Both the position numbers and the translations under genes were made by a program. Of a stretch of DNA of 64,000 nt, positions 8,856 to 20,851 are shown one piece after another. Source of the stretch: Thiomicrorhabdus sediminis (GTDB taxonomy: Bacteria > Pseudomonadota > Gammaproteobacteria > Thiomicrospirales > Thiomicrospiraceae); contig NZ_CP040602.1 of the NCBI RefSeq assembly GCF_005885815.1, forward strand, positions 387,630 to 451,629, in the 5' to 3' direction. How positions within the stretch are numbered: position 1 is the stretch's first letter; each line of letters begins with the position of its first letter. The notes beneath the pieces are model-generated. The model ran no database searches. It saw only the letters and a program-made list of their open reading frames with translations, and had not been told where the DNA came from.

Positions 8856-10241
8856 TCATTTTTGTGTTTTTTTGTCGCGCAAAGAGGCTATTAAGGCTTT
8901 GAATTGTGGGTGATTTCTCAATAGCATGCGACCCGCGGAAATAAGTTGTTCCACCTGTTCATTCGGTAGGCTCAGACTGGTAGGAATTTGATTGAACTGG
9001 TCACGAATCCGTGCGCTTGGCAGTTGTGAAAAGTTCAGCTGGATCAGATAGGGATCGATCGTTTGAGAGCTGGACAGTTGGTTTTTCCAGTTATTCAAAC
9101 TTTGTGAAAACAGGGTGATGGTCGAACTGTTGTAGCGATGAATCTGGATGTCGTTGATGGTTTGTAATGTCTGTTTGATTGTGGGGGGCTGGTTGGTCAT
9201 GCTGATGGTGTTTTGCGGCTGGGTGGCCGCATCAACAACAATGACCGCAATTTGCGCAGTGATGGCTTTATCGACGTGGCCTAAAAAAGCCTGCACGCCT
9301 CCAGAAAGCTCGATGACATCGTAGATTGCCCGTAAGCCAAGATTGTCGGTAATGCCGCCATCGACAATATGAAGGTAAGGTAAGTTGTCATTGAGGTAAG
9401 GGGTCAAGGTGTTGATGGTCTGCTGCAGCTCATAATTATGGTCAGCGGATGTTTGCTGCATTAAACGATTGGCAATGCCGATATCGCAAGGGCGGTAGTT
9501 CTTCAATACAATCGGGTTGAATACCAGTGGTACCGCGCTGGAAGCGGCAACCGCTTTGGCAATGGGAAAGTGGTTCAGCTTGGAGCAGATCAGATCAAAG
9601 TATTCTTGGGTGAAACTGATGCGTGCGCCGCTACTTAGGTCGGAAGCATTGATGAGAATCAGCGGGCTGTGAGAGTTTTGTAAATCGGCAAAACTGGCAT
9701 AATTGAAAATTTCACGATTGTAATAATCAATTGCCATATCGGTTCGGCTTTTGCTGCTGAACCATTGGCTGACGCTGAGAGCACCGTCGATTAACTGGTT
9801 TTCAATGTCTTTATAGAGCATCGCCGATTTGAATTCGGTAAAGGTCTTTTTACCATGTAAGCCGTAATAAGCGGCGGTAAAGCTGCCGCCGGAAACGGAG
9901 CTGATAATATCGACTTCATCCAATAGGTTAATGGTTTGGTCGCCTATTGTTAATTGGGTGGCGTTAAGTTCTTCCAGTACACCATAGGACAAAGCGGCGG
10001 CTCGGGTGCCTCCGCCGGAAAAAGCGAGTAGCAGTGTCAGTTTGCCTTGCGGTTTGTTTTTTAATACCGATTCAATCGAATAGTCATTCCGAGTATCACT
10101 AAGCGCGGGCGGGTTGCTGATAGTGCCATAAGAAGAACATCCGCTAGATATAGCCATGGCAATGACTAAAGGTAATAAAAGCAGGCGTTGCAAATAATCG
10201 GTAGTCAGTGGTAGCAATCTGGCGGCGGTATTTAAGTTCAT
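8856..10241 (-). CDS. Patatin-like phospholipase, predicted lipoprotein
   Basis: Probable lipid acyl hydrolase anchored in the envelope. It has 461 residues. The N-terminus has a hydrophobic stretch ending in a lipobox (SSGC, Cys35). The patatin dyad region is visible: glycine-rich oxyanion loop SGGGTR at 75-80, a nucleophile motif SVSGGS with Ser117 (a variant of GxSxG in which the first Gly is Ser), and the catalytic DGG at Asp294 in HIVDGGITDN. Substrate unknown. It stands alone: the gene upstream is divergent and the ectoine operon downstream is separated by 347 bp. The ATG at 10241 is preceded by the weak AACATTAG. Confidence 0.85.
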   Translation of the reverse strand: MNLNTAARLLPLTTDYLQRLLLLPLVIAMAISSGCSSYGTISNPPALSDTRNDYSIESVLKNKPQGKLTLLLAFSGGGTRAAALSYGVLEELNATQLTIGDQTINLLDEVDIISSVSGGSFTAAYYGLHGKKTFTEFKSAMLYKDIENQLIDGALSVSQWFSSKSRTDMAIDYYNREIFNYASFADLQNSHSPLILINASDLSSGARISFTQEYFDLICSKLNHFPIAKAVAASSAVPLVFNPIVLKNYRPCDIGIANRLMQQTSADHNYELQQTINTLTPYLNDNLPYLHIVDGGITDNLGLRAIYDVIELSGGVQAFLGHVDKAITAQIAVIVVDAATQPQNTISMTNQPPTIKQTLQTINDIQIHRYNSSTITLFSQSLNNWKNQLSSSQTIDPYLIQLNFSQLPSARIRDQFNQIPTSLSLPNEQVEQLISAGRMLLRNHPQFKALIASLRDKKTQK

Positions 10242-10508
10242 CTAATGTTCTTTGAAATTGAGTTGATAGCGATTTGTGTAGTGATAAGTAATATGACTAT
10301 TAAAACCTATTTTGTTGAGCTGTCACAATGTTTTTCATTGCTGCGGGTTTTATCATTTCAGCGCTTAAATTATCACTTAATTCAAATGGTTAAATGGGAT
10401 GTGTTTTAAGTAGGCGGATATTGTTTGTCTGGCTTTTTATAAAAAAATCCAAAATGTGCTTTATTTATTAACAAAACGGTCGTTACTTAGATTAGAGGTA
10501 CTAAGTAG

Positions 10509-11132
10509 ATGAGATCAAAACAACAGCCTATTACACCGGCGATTAAATACTTCTTTAAGCGTTTGGAAAAGCAGGCGCATCAGATTGAGCGTCAGGTTGC
10601 TTTGGAGCATGAAAGGAATCAGCCTGTTCCCTTCGATGAGGTAGAAAATTTCTTCCGTCAGATTATGACGCAGAATATTTTTATCTTTACCGTTGGTGTT
10701 AACGGCAAGCCGGAATCGACCATTCTTTCTAAAGCCATATTCAGTATGAATAAGGTTGTACGCGTTTTCTACAGTACCAGTTTGAATGATGATAATAATG
10801 GGTTTATCCGCATCCGCCCAATCAATTCAGAACAGCGTATTGTGGTCGAGCGTCTGCATGGCCATAGACCTGTACCTGAACTGCTCTACTCGAGTAAAGA
10901 TCAATGCCATATCGTGCGCTTTATGGTGCGTTGGATGATGCGCCGCATTGATTGGAGCAAGACCAAGTTGGGTAACTTGGATCTCTATAAGCGTGTGCTT
11001 GAAGAAATGCATCTAGAGCTAGAGCGAAAATTGATGCTTATCGATGAAGGCGAAGAGGCCGAAGCGCTGCGTGAAGAGTATAGAAAGCACAGTAAGTTAT
11101 TGAGTAAGAATCACATTAAAGCACCTCGTTAA
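10509..11132 (+). CDS. Hypothetical protein, 207 aa, not recognised
   Basis: I do not recognise a family. The protein is basic, has no signal peptide or membrane helix and is rich in charged helices at both ends (1-45 and about 160-207). A mixed beta-rich centre (NIFIFTVGVNGKPESTIL, VVRVFYSTSL) lies between. Arginine and tryptophan cluster at FMVRWMMRRIDWSK (about 137-150). The ATG at 10509 follows AGAGGTACTAAGTAG. It is divergent from the patatin-like gene and convergent with ispB, so it is probably monocistronic. Base composition and codon use look like the surroundings, which supports a real gene. Confidence 0.7.
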   Translation: MRSKQQPITPAIKYFFKRLEKQAHQIERQVALEHERNQPVPFDEVENFFRQIMTQNIFIFTVGVNGKPESTILSKAIFSMNKVVRVFYSTSLNDDNNGFIRIRPINSEQRIVVERLHGHRPVPELLYSSKDQCHIVRFMVRWMMRRIDWSKTKLGNLDLYKRVLEEMHLELERKLMLIDEGEEAEALREEYRKHSKLLSKNHIKAPR

Positions 11133-11152
11133 TTTTTTTTATTAGCGAGGTG
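11122..11152. terminator. Long inverted repeat between the 207-aa gene and ispB, terminator-like
   Basis: CACCTCGTTAAT (11122-11133) pairs with ATTAGCGAGGTG (11141-11152) with a single G-T pair; the loop is T7. The left arm covers the stop codon of the upstream gene. The run of T lies in the loop rather than after the stem, so classical termination is uncertain for both directions. Confidence 0.5.
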
Positions 11153-11171
11153 TAAACGTTTTTAGGCAGGT

Positions 11172-12137
11172 TTAATGGTTACGGTTAACGGCTAAATCAC
11201 TTAAAGCAAGCAGGGCCTGCTTTAATTTCGATTGTTCCAGAACCCTTAGTGCCTGTTTGGCTTTTTCCGCTTCTTGTTGCGCCAGCTTCTTGGTGTAATC
11301 GATTGCACCTGACGCCTGAATGATTTTGGTCACTTCTGTTAAAAGCTCAATTCCATCTTCTTCAATAGCGCGTCTGATAATCTCTTTTTCAGTATCGTTG
11401 CCATGTTGCAGTACATAGATCAATGGTAAGGTCGGCTTGCCTTCGGCCAAGTCGTCACCGATGTTTTTGCCTAACTCTTCTTCATTGGCGGTGTAGTCCA
11501 AAGCGTCATCAATCAATTGGAAGGCGGCGCCAAGATGTTTGCCATAAGTTATAAAGGCTTGTTCCAGTTCCGGTTTATCGGCAAGAATCGGCCCCATGTG
11601 AGTAGCCGCTTCAAATAGCTTGGCGGTTTTGCGGTGAATGACTTCCATGTAGCGCTGTTCAGTGGTGTCGGCATCGTGACAGTTTAGCAGTTGCAGTACT
11701 TCGCCCTCAGCGATGACATTGGTCGCCTCGGACATAACCTGCATAATCTTTAAAATGCCCGGTTCAACCATCATTTCAAATGAGCGGGAGTAGAGGAAGT
11801 CGCCAACCAGAACGCTGGCGGCATTGCCCCAAACTTCATTTGCGGTTTTATTGCCACGGCGAGTGTCCGATTCATCAACCACATCATCGTGTAATAAGGT
11901 TGAGGTATGGATAAACTCTATCACCGCGGCCATCAATTGATGGTCTTTACCTTGATAGCCGCAAGCGCGTGCACTGAGTAATACCAGCAAAGGACGCAAG
12001 CGTTTGCCGCCACTATTAATAATATAGTGGCCAATTTGATTGATCAGCACCACATCAGAGGACAAACGTTCTAGAATCAATTGGTCAACGGCTTTAATAT
12101 CGTCTTGGATTAATTGTCGTATTTCGGCTAATGTCAT
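11172..12137 (-). CDS. ispB: Octaprenyl diphosphate synthase (polyprenyl synthetase)
   Basis: Chain-elongating trans-prenyltransferase that makes the side chain of ubiquinone. Both aspartate-rich motifs are present: DDVVD in LLHDDVVDESD (first motif, about 84-88) and DDALD in QLIDDALDY (second motif, about 210-214). The GGKRLRP segment binds pyrophosphate. I choose ATG at 12137, which gives 321 residues, close to the E. coli length, and has AGG upstream. The frame also stays open to a TTG at 12176, which would add 13 residues. The usual neighbour, rplU-rpmA-obgE, is divergent from it, a common gammaproteobacterial arrangement. Confidence 0.94.
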   Translation of the reverse strand: MTLAEIRQLIQDDIKAVDQLILERLSSDVVLINQIGHYIINSGGKRLRPLLVLLSARACGYQGKDHQLMAAVIEFIHTSTLLHDDVVDESDTRRGNKTANEVWGNAASVLVGDFLYSRSFEMMVEPGILKIMQVMSEATNVIAEGEVLQLLNCHDADTTEQRYMEVIHRKTAKLFEAATHMGPILADKPELEQAFITYGKHLGAAFQLIDDALDYTANEEELGKNIGDDLAEGKPTLPLIYVLQHGNDTEKEIIRRAIEEDGIELLTEVTKIIQASGAIDYTKKLAQQEAEKAKQALRVLEQSKLKQALLALSDLAVNRNH

Positions 12138-12186
12138 AGAGTTTAGGCCTAATGGGCGCTTATTCGTTGAATTCAAAGCCGCTATT

Positions 12187-12216
12187 TTAGTATGAATAAG
12201 AGCATGACGCTAGCAA
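12187..12216 (-). promoter_or_regulatory. Possible ispB promoter
   Basis: On the minus strand TTGCTA (12211-12216), 18 bp, TACTAA (12187-12192), continuing as TACTAAAAT. It would give a leader of about 45 nt before the ATG at 12137. Eye-read match with an imperfect -10. Confidence 0.4.
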
Positions 12217-12460
12217 ATCCCCTAAGTGATTATCCGATTTAATAAAAAGCCGTTAAAATAAGAGCGTTTTCTACTCTCAAGCAGCGCCATTATTGATGCG
12301 CAATTTATCGAGAGGATAAGTTGCCTTTAGTGCATAAATTATCTGTTATAGCCACTGCTAAAAGCACCTGATATATCAAATATTTAGTTGAGTAAGATGG
12401 TTGAAGGCAGATGTCTTGAAGCAATATCCGGAAAAACTGTAAATATTTCATTAAATTATT
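12217..12460. other. Gene-free divergent spacer between ispB and rplU
   Basis: AT-rich, no convincing reading frame and no RNA gene recognised. The right end (12442-12460, AATATTTCATTAAATTATT) is very AT-rich and sits directly before the rplU -35 box, so it could act as an UP element. Confidence 0.5.
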
Positions 12461-12489
12461 TTGACCTTACCTATAAAAGCCTATATAAT
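12461..12489 (+). promoter_or_regulatory. Strong sigma-70 promoter of rplU-rpmA
   Basis: TTGACC (12461-12466), exactly 17 bp, then perfect TATAAT (12484-12489). The AT-rich block before it suits a strong ribosomal-protein promoter. The leader begins near 12496. Confidence 0.85.
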
Positions 12490-12497
12490 TCCGCTTT

Positions 12498-12510
12498 CGC
12501 TAAATTAGCG
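12498..12510 (+). promoter_or_regulatory. Small inverted repeat in the rplU leader
   Basis: CGCTAA-A-TTAGCG lies at the start of the predicted rplU transcript. As RNA the loop would be tight, so pairing is uncertain. A role in autogenous control of L21 is possible but not shown. Confidence 0.3.
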
Positions 12511-12549
12511 GCTTATTAAAAAGATTTAAGATATCCGGGAGAATTGTAA

Positions 12550-12864
12550 ATGTACGCAGTAATTAAAACCGGTGGTAAGCAGTATCGAGTTCAAGAAGGT
12601 CAAGTATTGCGCATCGAGTCTCTGAATGCAGAAGTTGGTGATGCAGTTGAATTTGACGAAGTATTGATGGTAGGTGAAGGCGCTGATGTTAAAGTTGGTA
12701 CGCCTGTAGTTGAAGGTGCTAAAGTTTCTGCAACCGTTGAAGCAAACGGTCGTGGTAAAAAAGTAACCATCATCAAATTCCGTCGTCGTAAGAACAGATC
12801 GAAAACTAAGCAAGGCCACCGTCAAAACTACACTGAAGTGAAAATCGGTAAGATTTCAGCTTAA
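12550..12864 (+). CDS. rplU: 50S ribosomal protein L21
   Basis: Binds 23S rRNA in the large subunit. It has 104 residues, the usual length, beginning [18 protein letters not shown] and with the basic [15 protein letters not shown] patch near the C-terminus that is typical of L21. The ATG is preceded by CCGGGAGAATTGTAA (GGGAG, good). It is the first gene of rplU-rpmA, downstream of a strong promoter. Confidence 0.99.
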   Translation: MYAVIKTGGKQYRVQEGQVLRIESLNAEVGDAVEFDEVLMVGEGADVKVGTPVVEGAKVSATVEANGRGKKVTIIKFRRRKNRSKTKQGHRQNYTEVKIGKISA

Positions 12865-12942
12865 TTTTTTGACAGTAATTTGAATCAAAAGCCGGGGTTA
12901 CTTCTGAAGAGGGGGTAACACGGTAAACAAAAGGACTATACC

Positions 12943-13200
12943 ATGGCTCATAAGAAGGCAGCAGGTAGTACTAAAAACGGTCGCGATTCTAATGCCAAAC
13001 GACTAGGTGTGAAAGCATTTGGTGGTCAGCAAGTTTCAGCTGGAAGCATTATTGTTCGTCAACGTGGAACTAAGTTCCATGCGGGTGACAATGTAGGTCG
13101 CGGTAAGGATGACACTTTGTTTGCTAAGGCAGACGGTGCCGTTACCTTTGTTACTAAAGGTAAGCCAGTACGTACTTACGTAACAGTTGTAGCTGAATAA
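12943..13200 (+). CDS. rpmA: 50S ribosomal protein L27
   Basis: Its N-terminal tail reaches the peptidyl-transferase centre. It has 85 residues beginning [16 protein letters not shown], with the [22 protein letters not shown] core. There is no N-terminal extension of the Firmicutes type, so no processing is expected. It lies 78 bp after rplU and ends at a strong terminator. Confidence 0.99.
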   Translation: MAHKKAAGSTKNGRDSNAKRLGVKAFGGQQVSAGSIIVRQRGTKFHAGDNVGRGKDDTLFAKADGAVTFVTKGKPVRTYVTVVAE

Positions 13201-13220
13201 TTCAGTTTTCCATACTGTTG

Positions 13221-13251
13221 AAAAACGCCCCGCTTCGTCGGGGCGTTTTTG
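13221..13251 (+). terminator. Rho-independent terminator after rpmA
   Basis: ACGCCCCG (13225-13232), loop CTTCGT, CGGGGCGT (13239-13246), then T-rich. The 8-bp GC-rich stem makes it one of the strongest terminators of the window. It separates rplU-rpmA from obgE. Confidence 0.93.
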
Positions 13252-13317
13252 TTTGTGAAATAAATAATTATCGATGCAGGTTGGCGGTAATTAACTTTTA
13301 AAATTTAGCTCTGATAA

Positions 13318-14478
<1,161 letters not shown>

Positions 14479-14505
14479 TTTTTTTGATTGAGGCAAGAAT
14501 CAGGC

Positions 14506-15627
14506 ATGCAACGCTCTGAGTTAAAAAATACCAAACGCTGGGTCGTTAAGATCGGCAGTGCTTTATTAACCAATGACGGCCAGGGTTTGAACAAGGAAGC
14601 ACTGGCGCACTGGGTTGAACAGATTGTCGAGCTAAAGTCTCAAGGGGTCGAGGTGGTTATTGTCTCTTCCGGTTCGGTCGCTGAAGGCATGAAACGCTTG
14701 GGTTGGAGTACGCGTCCTAAAGTGTTGAACGAGTTGCAGGCGGCGGCATCTGTCGGTCAGATGGGGTTGATTCAGGCTTATGAGTCGAAGTTTGCCAAAT
14801 ACGATATTCATACTGCGCAGATACTTATGACTCATGACGACCTGTCTAATCGTAAACGTTATCTGAATGTTAAAGGTACGGTGGAAACGCTGCTGGAATA
14901 TGGCGTTGTGCCGATTATCAATGAAAACGACACGGTTGTGACCGATGAAATCCGTTTTGGCGATAACGATACCTTGGCTGCCTTGACGGCTAATTTGATT
15001 TCTGCCGACGTGCTGGTTATTTTGACCGATCAGCAGGGGTTGTACGATGATAACCCACGAACGAATCCGCAAGCGCAATTGATTTCCGAAGCGCAAGTCA
15101 GCCGTAAAGATATTGAAGCGATGGCAAGCCCCGAAGGTGGGGCGCTCGGTAAGGGCGGTATGTATACCAAAGTAATGGCGGCCAAGCGTGCGGCACGTTC
15201 CGGTACGGCAACCATGATCGCTTCGGGTCGTGAAGCCGGTATTCTTACCAAGTTGTATAGTGGTCAGTCTTTTGGCACCTTGCTGGTTCCTGATTTGGAG
15301 CCGTTGAGTGCGCGTCGTCAATGGTTGGCCGGCCACTTGCAGGCAAAAGGTCAGTTGGTATTGGATGCCGGTGCGGTTAAGGTGCTTCAGGCATCAGGTA
15401 AGAGTTTATTGCCGATTGGAGTGAAAACACTCAACGGCGAATTTCAACGTGGTGAAATGGTGGTTTGTGTTGATGAGCAAGGTATGGAAATCGCTCGTGG
15501 TCTAGCCAATTATTCGGCGGTGGAGAGCTTGAAGATTATCGGTAAGCCGAGCAACCAGATTGAAGAGATTCTAGGCTTTGTGGAAGATGAATCACTGATT
15601 CATCGCGATAATCTCGTAGTAGGTTAA
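14506..15627 (+). CDS. proB: Glutamate 5-kinase
   Basis: First step of proline synthesis: ATP-dependent phosphorylation of glutamate. It has 373 residues from ATG 14506 ([21 protein letters not shown]); the frame extends six codons to a TTG at 14488, which is less likely. The amino-acid-kinase domain has [25 protein letters not shown] and [19 protein letters not shown]; a PUA domain follows from about residue 275. The gene order obgE-proB is common in gammaproteobacteria. Proline is also an osmolyte, though nothing here shows salt control of this gene. Confidence 0.97.
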   Translation: MQRSELKNTKRWVVKIGSALLTNDGQGLNKEALAHWVEQIVELKSQGVEVVIVSSGSVAEGMKRLGWSTRPKVLNELQAAASVGQMGLIQAYESKFAKYDIHTAQILMTHDDLSNRKRYLNVKGTVETLLEYGVVPIINENDTVVTDEIRFGDNDTLAALTANLISADVLVILTDQQGLYDDNPRTNPQAQLISEAQVSRKDIEAMASPEGGALGKGGMYTKVMAAKRAARSGTATMIASGREAGILTKLYSGQSFGTLLVPDLEPLSARRQWLAGHLQAKGQLVLDAGAVKVLQASGKSLLPIGVKTLNGEFQRGEMVVCVDEQGMEIARGLANYSAVESLKIIGKPSNQIEEILGFVEDESLIHRDNLVVG

Positions 15628-15650
15628 GTTCAATATTGCTTAAAAATACA

Positions 15651-15678
15651 GAAAAGGCGCTTTAAGCGCCTTTTTTAT
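15651..15678 (+). terminator. Rho-independent terminator after proB
   Basis: AAGGCGC (15654-15660) and GCGCCTT flank a short TTTAA loop, followed by T6. A-rich sequence on the left may let it also end the convergent chemoreceptor transcript. Confidence 0.9.
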
Positions 15679-15717
15679 TGGATAAATTTAATGACACAAG
15701 CTTTGATTCAGTCCATT

Positions 15718-18342
15718 TTAATCAAGATGCGTTAATTGATTGGGTAGCTTGAATTGTTGTAGCTTGTCGCGTAACTCTTCAACCATTCTATTAAGCTCCT
15801 GCGAGCTTGCCGAAGTGTCATCGATCATCGCAGCGGTTTTTTGCGTTGAGGTATCAAATGTGGAGACCGCCTGATTGACTTGAAGAATGCCTTTTTCCTG
15901 TTCGTTAGAGGATTTGGCGATTTCTTCGATCATGCCGCCGACATTTTGAATCTCATTGATAATATCCGCCATTACGGTACTGGTGGTTTCCACCAGGTTG
16001 GTGCCTGACTCCACCTTGGTGTTAACCTCAGCGACCAGTTGTTTGATCTCCTTGGCGGCTTCGGCAGATTTTTGCGCAAGGTTTCTGACCTCGCCGGCGA
16101 CCACCGCAAAACCACGCCCATGTTCGCCAGCACGTGCCGCTTCAACCGCGGCATTCAGTGCAAGTAGATTGGTCTGGAAAGCAATCGAGTCAATCAAATT
16201 GGTAATGCCATCGATTTTTACACTCACCTCTTTAATCGAATGCATTGCGGCGACACTCTGTTCGACAACCTGTGTATTCGATTGCGCTTTGTTTACCGTG
16301 CCGGTAGAACTGTCATTGACCTGCTTGGTAAAGTCGGCCGACTGTTTCAAGGAGCTGGTCATTTGTTCAAGTGATGCCGCGGTCTGTTCAACCGAGGCGG
16401 CATTGGCCTGGGTGATCTGGTTAACTTCTCGGTTGGCGCTCATGATATTGTTTGCCGTGGTGTTTACTTGGTCGGCGGTTTGCAGGATATCACTGACCAG
16501 CGAGGCGATATTGGCGGTCGCCTGATTCAAAGAGTCTTTGAAAATTTTTAATTCACCTTCCAGTTTTTGGTCTACATGGGCGGTCAAATCACCTTCACTT
16601 AATTGGCTGGCCGCGGTAATAAAGCTTTTCAAGCTGTGCTGGATATTCTGCATCATGCTGTTAATGCCATTACCAAGCTCCAGTAAGAAACCGTCTAGGT
16701 GGTCGGTATCCAAACGTTGGTCGAGTTTACCTTGAGAGGCTGCTGCAATGAGTTGCTTAACCTGTTGTTCAATAGCTAGTGTATGGGTGACGTTTTTCCA
16801 TTCGGTGAAATAACCGATTAATTCTTGTTGTACATTATGAATCGCCTGGCTACTCAGCTCTATGGTCAGGCTGCCTATATGAATGGTTTGCTGAGTAGTT
16901 TGGCAGGAAATTTTCAATTGCTTGAAGATATCGGTTTCTTCAATTTTGCCATCGTTTTGCAAACCTTTGATCTTGCTCGCAAACTCGTTGCGGTTCGCAT
17001 CGACCAATTGTTTCATCTGTTGGTTAACAAATACAACTTTCTCATCATTGTTGGCAATGATTACATTGGCTGAAGCATTGTCTAGCGCATCAACAATGAG
17101 CTTTGATTCATTAAGATGAGATTGCATTTCATCGCGTGATTGCTTGAGGGAGTCCTGCATGGCACTAAGTTCAAGCATTAAGGAACCGAATTCAGTTTTG
17201 CTACTACCCTGAATTTGGTTGCTTAGATTACCACTTGAAATCGAGTGGGCCAAGTTCTTGGCATCCTTGGTGTTGTTCAAAACAAGACGAATAATTAAAA
17301 ATGAGACGGCAATGCTTAAGAGTAGGGCTATGACAACAGCTACTATAAGTTTAGCGGTAATTTCAGCGAATATGTCATCGACAACATCTATGGCGTTGAA
17401 TACCTTACCGTCTGCCAGGTCTTTAACATGTTCAATAGTTTCCAATAGTTCTTCGCTAGCTGCCTGGTAATCCTTATAAGAGTTCTCTAGAGCTTTTAGT
17501 TTGCTAATTGCGTTATCAAAAGTCGAGACGTTTTGCTTGGTGCCATTCATTAAGGTCTCAGCAAAAGTCTGTCCTGCCAAGGCACCGCTTTGGATTTTGT
17601 AGTTATCCAGATCTTCTGTGATTGGTTGACCCTGGGTAATGCCTAATTCTTCTAGGATGGCGTTAATATCGGTTAAAGGTTCTTTAATTAGTGGCAAGTA
17701 TTTGGCAAAATCCTTGGTGCGAAGCAGTGCTTGATAGTAGCCGCCGCGTGTTAGCATTAGAATGCGATATTCCATAATGCCGTCTGCCATTGTCCATGCT
17801 TTATTTAGCCCGCTGTTCCAACTTACCAAGCTGTCAGGTTGTTCAGCGAATACGTCGACATATCCATCACCCAATGCTTCGATTTCATCTAGGCTTTTTA
17901 ATAGCACCTCATAAGTTTGGTGTCGTTGTATTTCACTTTCGGTAAATTGGCGATAATCCTCTTGAAGTTTTTCACTCGCTTGGCGAAAGTTTGCTCTTGC
18001 TAGGTTTAATTGTTCGATTGACTCGCTATTTATTTGTCCTGTATTAGACATTCTGTCAAGCGATTCCTTCTCTATGGCTAGGGCAGCTTCAAACTTTTCA
18101 AGCGCTTTGCTGTTATTGATATCATCGAGGTAGTTCTCCATCGACAGCATTTGTTTTTCTATCCCGATAGCTCCTTCCATAGCTCCATCTGCGGTATCCC
18201 AAGCCGGGCCGCTGATGTAATCGAGAATGCCCTTCAGTTCTTTGGTGCTTGAATAGCCCATTAAAGAGATAATAAGAATTAAAGCACTAATCAGGCTGAA
18301 GCTGGTTAGAAGAAGGTGGGATAGTTTGAAGCGTTTTAACAT
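15718..18342 (-). CDS. Methyl-accepting chemotaxis protein with large periplasmic sensor
   Basis: Chemoreceptor that signals through CheA/CheW. I choose ATG 18342 (874 residues, MLKRFKLSHLLL) because AAGGAG lies 6 nt before it; the upstream in-frame ATG at 18369 lacks such a site. The protein has TM1 at about 10-32, a long helical ligand-binding region, and TM2 at about 325-350. HAMP follows, then a PAS-like segment (about 405-500), a second HAMP-like region near 540-640, and the MA signalling domain. The hairpin tip carries the conserved [20 protein letters not shown]. No C-terminal CheR/CheB pentapeptide is present. Ligand unknown. Confidence 0.92.
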   Translation of the reverse strand: MLKRFKLSHLLLTSFSLISALILIISLMGYSSTKELKGILDYISGPAWDTADGAMEGAIGIEKQMLSMENYLDDINNSKALEKFEAALAIEKESLDRMSNTGQINSESIEQLNLARANFRQASEKLQEDYRQFTESEIQRHQTYEVLLKSLDEIEALGDGYVDVFAEQPDSLVSWNSGLNKAWTMADGIMEYRILMLTRGGYYQALLRTKDFAKYLPLIKEPLTDINAILEELGITQGQPITEDLDNYKIQSGALAGQTFAETLMNGTKQNVSTFDNAISKLKALENSYKDYQAASEELLETIEHVKDLADGKVFNAIDVVDDIFAEITAKLIVAVVIALLLSIAVSFLIIRLVLNNTKDAKNLAHSISSGNLSNQIQGSSKTEFGSLMLELSAMQDSLKQSRDEMQSHLNESKLIVDALDNASANVIIANNDEKVVFVNQQMKQLVDANRNEFASKIKGLQNDGKIEETDIFKQLKISCQTTQQTIHIGSLTIELSSQAIHNVQQELIGYFTEWKNVTHTLAIEQQVKQLIAAASQGKLDQRLDTDHLDGFLLELGNGINSMMQNIQHSLKSFITAASQLSEGDLTAHVDQKLEGELKIFKDSLNQATANIASLVSDILQTADQVNTTANNIMSANREVNQITQANAASVEQTAASLEQMTSSLKQSADFTKQVNDSSTGTVNKAQSNTQVVEQSVAAMHSIKEVSVKIDGITNLIDSIAFQTNLLALNAAVEAARAGEHGRGFAVVAGEVRNLAQKSAEAAKEIKQLVAEVNTKVESGTNLVETTSTVMADIINEIQNVGGMIEEIAKSSNEQEKGILQVNQAVSTFDTSTQKTAAMIDDTSASSQELNRMVEELRDKLQQFKLPNQLTHLD

Positions 18343-18562
18343 GGCGGCTCCTTTGAAAAGGTTTGTCATTCTTACTCACATTAAAACAATAGCTCTAAAT
18401 GCAAGCTTTATCTAGTGATAACCATAAAAAAAACAATGTATTAGAGTTTTCTTATGTCGTTAGGTCAGACGGGGTTATAGCTGTTAACCCCTTTCAGGAT
18501 GTTGCGATGGGTTTATTTTTTTGAATCAAAGGCTTGAAAACAAAATCTTTGGCCTTATCTAG
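18343..18562. other. Divergent spacer between chemoreceptor and groES
   Basis: No gene seen. It contains a perfect inverted repeat GGGGTTA (18471-18477), 7-nt spacer, TAACCCC (18485-18491) followed by TTT, which could be an operator or a weak terminator. No sigma-28-like flagellar promoter was found for the chemoreceptor. Confidence 0.45.
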
Positions 18563-18590
18563 TTGACATGCTTTTGCGAATGACTACAAT
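18563..18590 (+). promoter_or_regulatory. Sigma-70 promoter of groESL
   Basis: Perfect TTGACA (18563-18568), 16 bp, TACAAT (18585-18590). It directly abuts the CIRCE operator, so repressor binding would block initiation. Confidence 0.85.
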
Positions 18591-18592
18591 TG

Positions 18593-18619
18593 TTAGCACT
18601 CTAAATATGAGAGTGCTAA
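18593..18619 (+). promoter_or_regulatory. CIRCE operator (HrcA site) upstream of groES
   Basis: TTAGCACTC, nine bases (TAAATATGA), GAGTGCTAA: an exact match to the CIRCE consensus. HrcA is therefore expected to repress groESL at normal temperature. hrcA itself is not in the window. No separate sigma-32 promoter was evident by eye. Confidence 0.97.
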
Positions 18620-18714
18620 TTTTGTTAAAAATAGTTGTTTGTGCGGTGGAGAAATAAAGCACAGCAAGTATTTAAATTTGTACTTTTTGAAATTTTAAAA
18701 TTCAGGAGACTTCA

Positions 18715-19005
18715 ATGAATATTAAGCCTTTACAAGATCGCGTTGTAATCCGTCGCGTAGAAGAGAAAAAAGAATCAGCTGGCGGAATCTTGCTTCCTGG
18801 TTCTGCACAAGAACAGCAGAACATGGGTGAAGTGGTTGCCGTAGGTCCAGGTAAAGCATCTGATTCAGGTTCAATTATCGCTATGACTGTTAAGGTTGGC
18901 GATAAGGTGATGTTTGGTCAGTATTCTGGTCAAGAGGTGAAAGACGACAATGGTGAGCCTCTAATGATTATGCGTGAAGACGATATTATTGCGATCGTTG
19001 ACTAA
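18715..19005 (+). CDS. groS: Co-chaperonin GroES
   Basis: Heptameric lid of the GroEL folding chamber. It has 96 residues starting [19 protein letters not shown], with the mobile loop around [18 protein letters not shown]. The start is preceded by CAGGAGACTTCA, a strong ribosome site. It forms an operon with groEL 62 bp downstream, under the CIRCE-controlled promoter. GroESL is also needed to fold Rubisco large subunit, relevant to the carboxysome operon at 25 kb. Confidence 0.99.
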   Translation: MNIKPLQDRVVIRRVEEKKESAGGILLPGSAQEQQNMGEVVAVGPGKASDSGSIIAMTVKVGDKVMFGQYSGQEVKDDNGEPLMIMREDDIIAIVD

Positions 19006-19052
19006 TTCAGTGAATTGAATTAAATCAGAATCAAATCATTCAAAAGAATTAA

Positions 19053-20705
<1,653 letters not shown>

Positions 20706-20738
20706 TTCCAATTCTTTTATAAGTAATTGTGATTAGTA

Positions 20739-20768
20739 AAGACCCGCTTCGGCGGGTTTTTTATTTTT
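20739..20768 (+). terminator. Rho-independent terminator after groEL
   Basis: CCCGC (20743-20747), TTCG tetraloop, GCGGG (20752-20756), then a long T-rich run. Confidence 0.92.
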
Positions 20769-20851
20769 TTACCTTTTTATACCCTTGTCAACGCTTTGCG
20801 GGCTGGTTATTCTGGGTGGGCGTTTTACGGAATCTATAAGGAATAAGCCTT

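Noticed and set aside
14632-15336. A 234-codon open frame on the minus strand inside proB
   Set aside because: It lies fully inside proB, has no family features and looks like a mirror of its codon bias.
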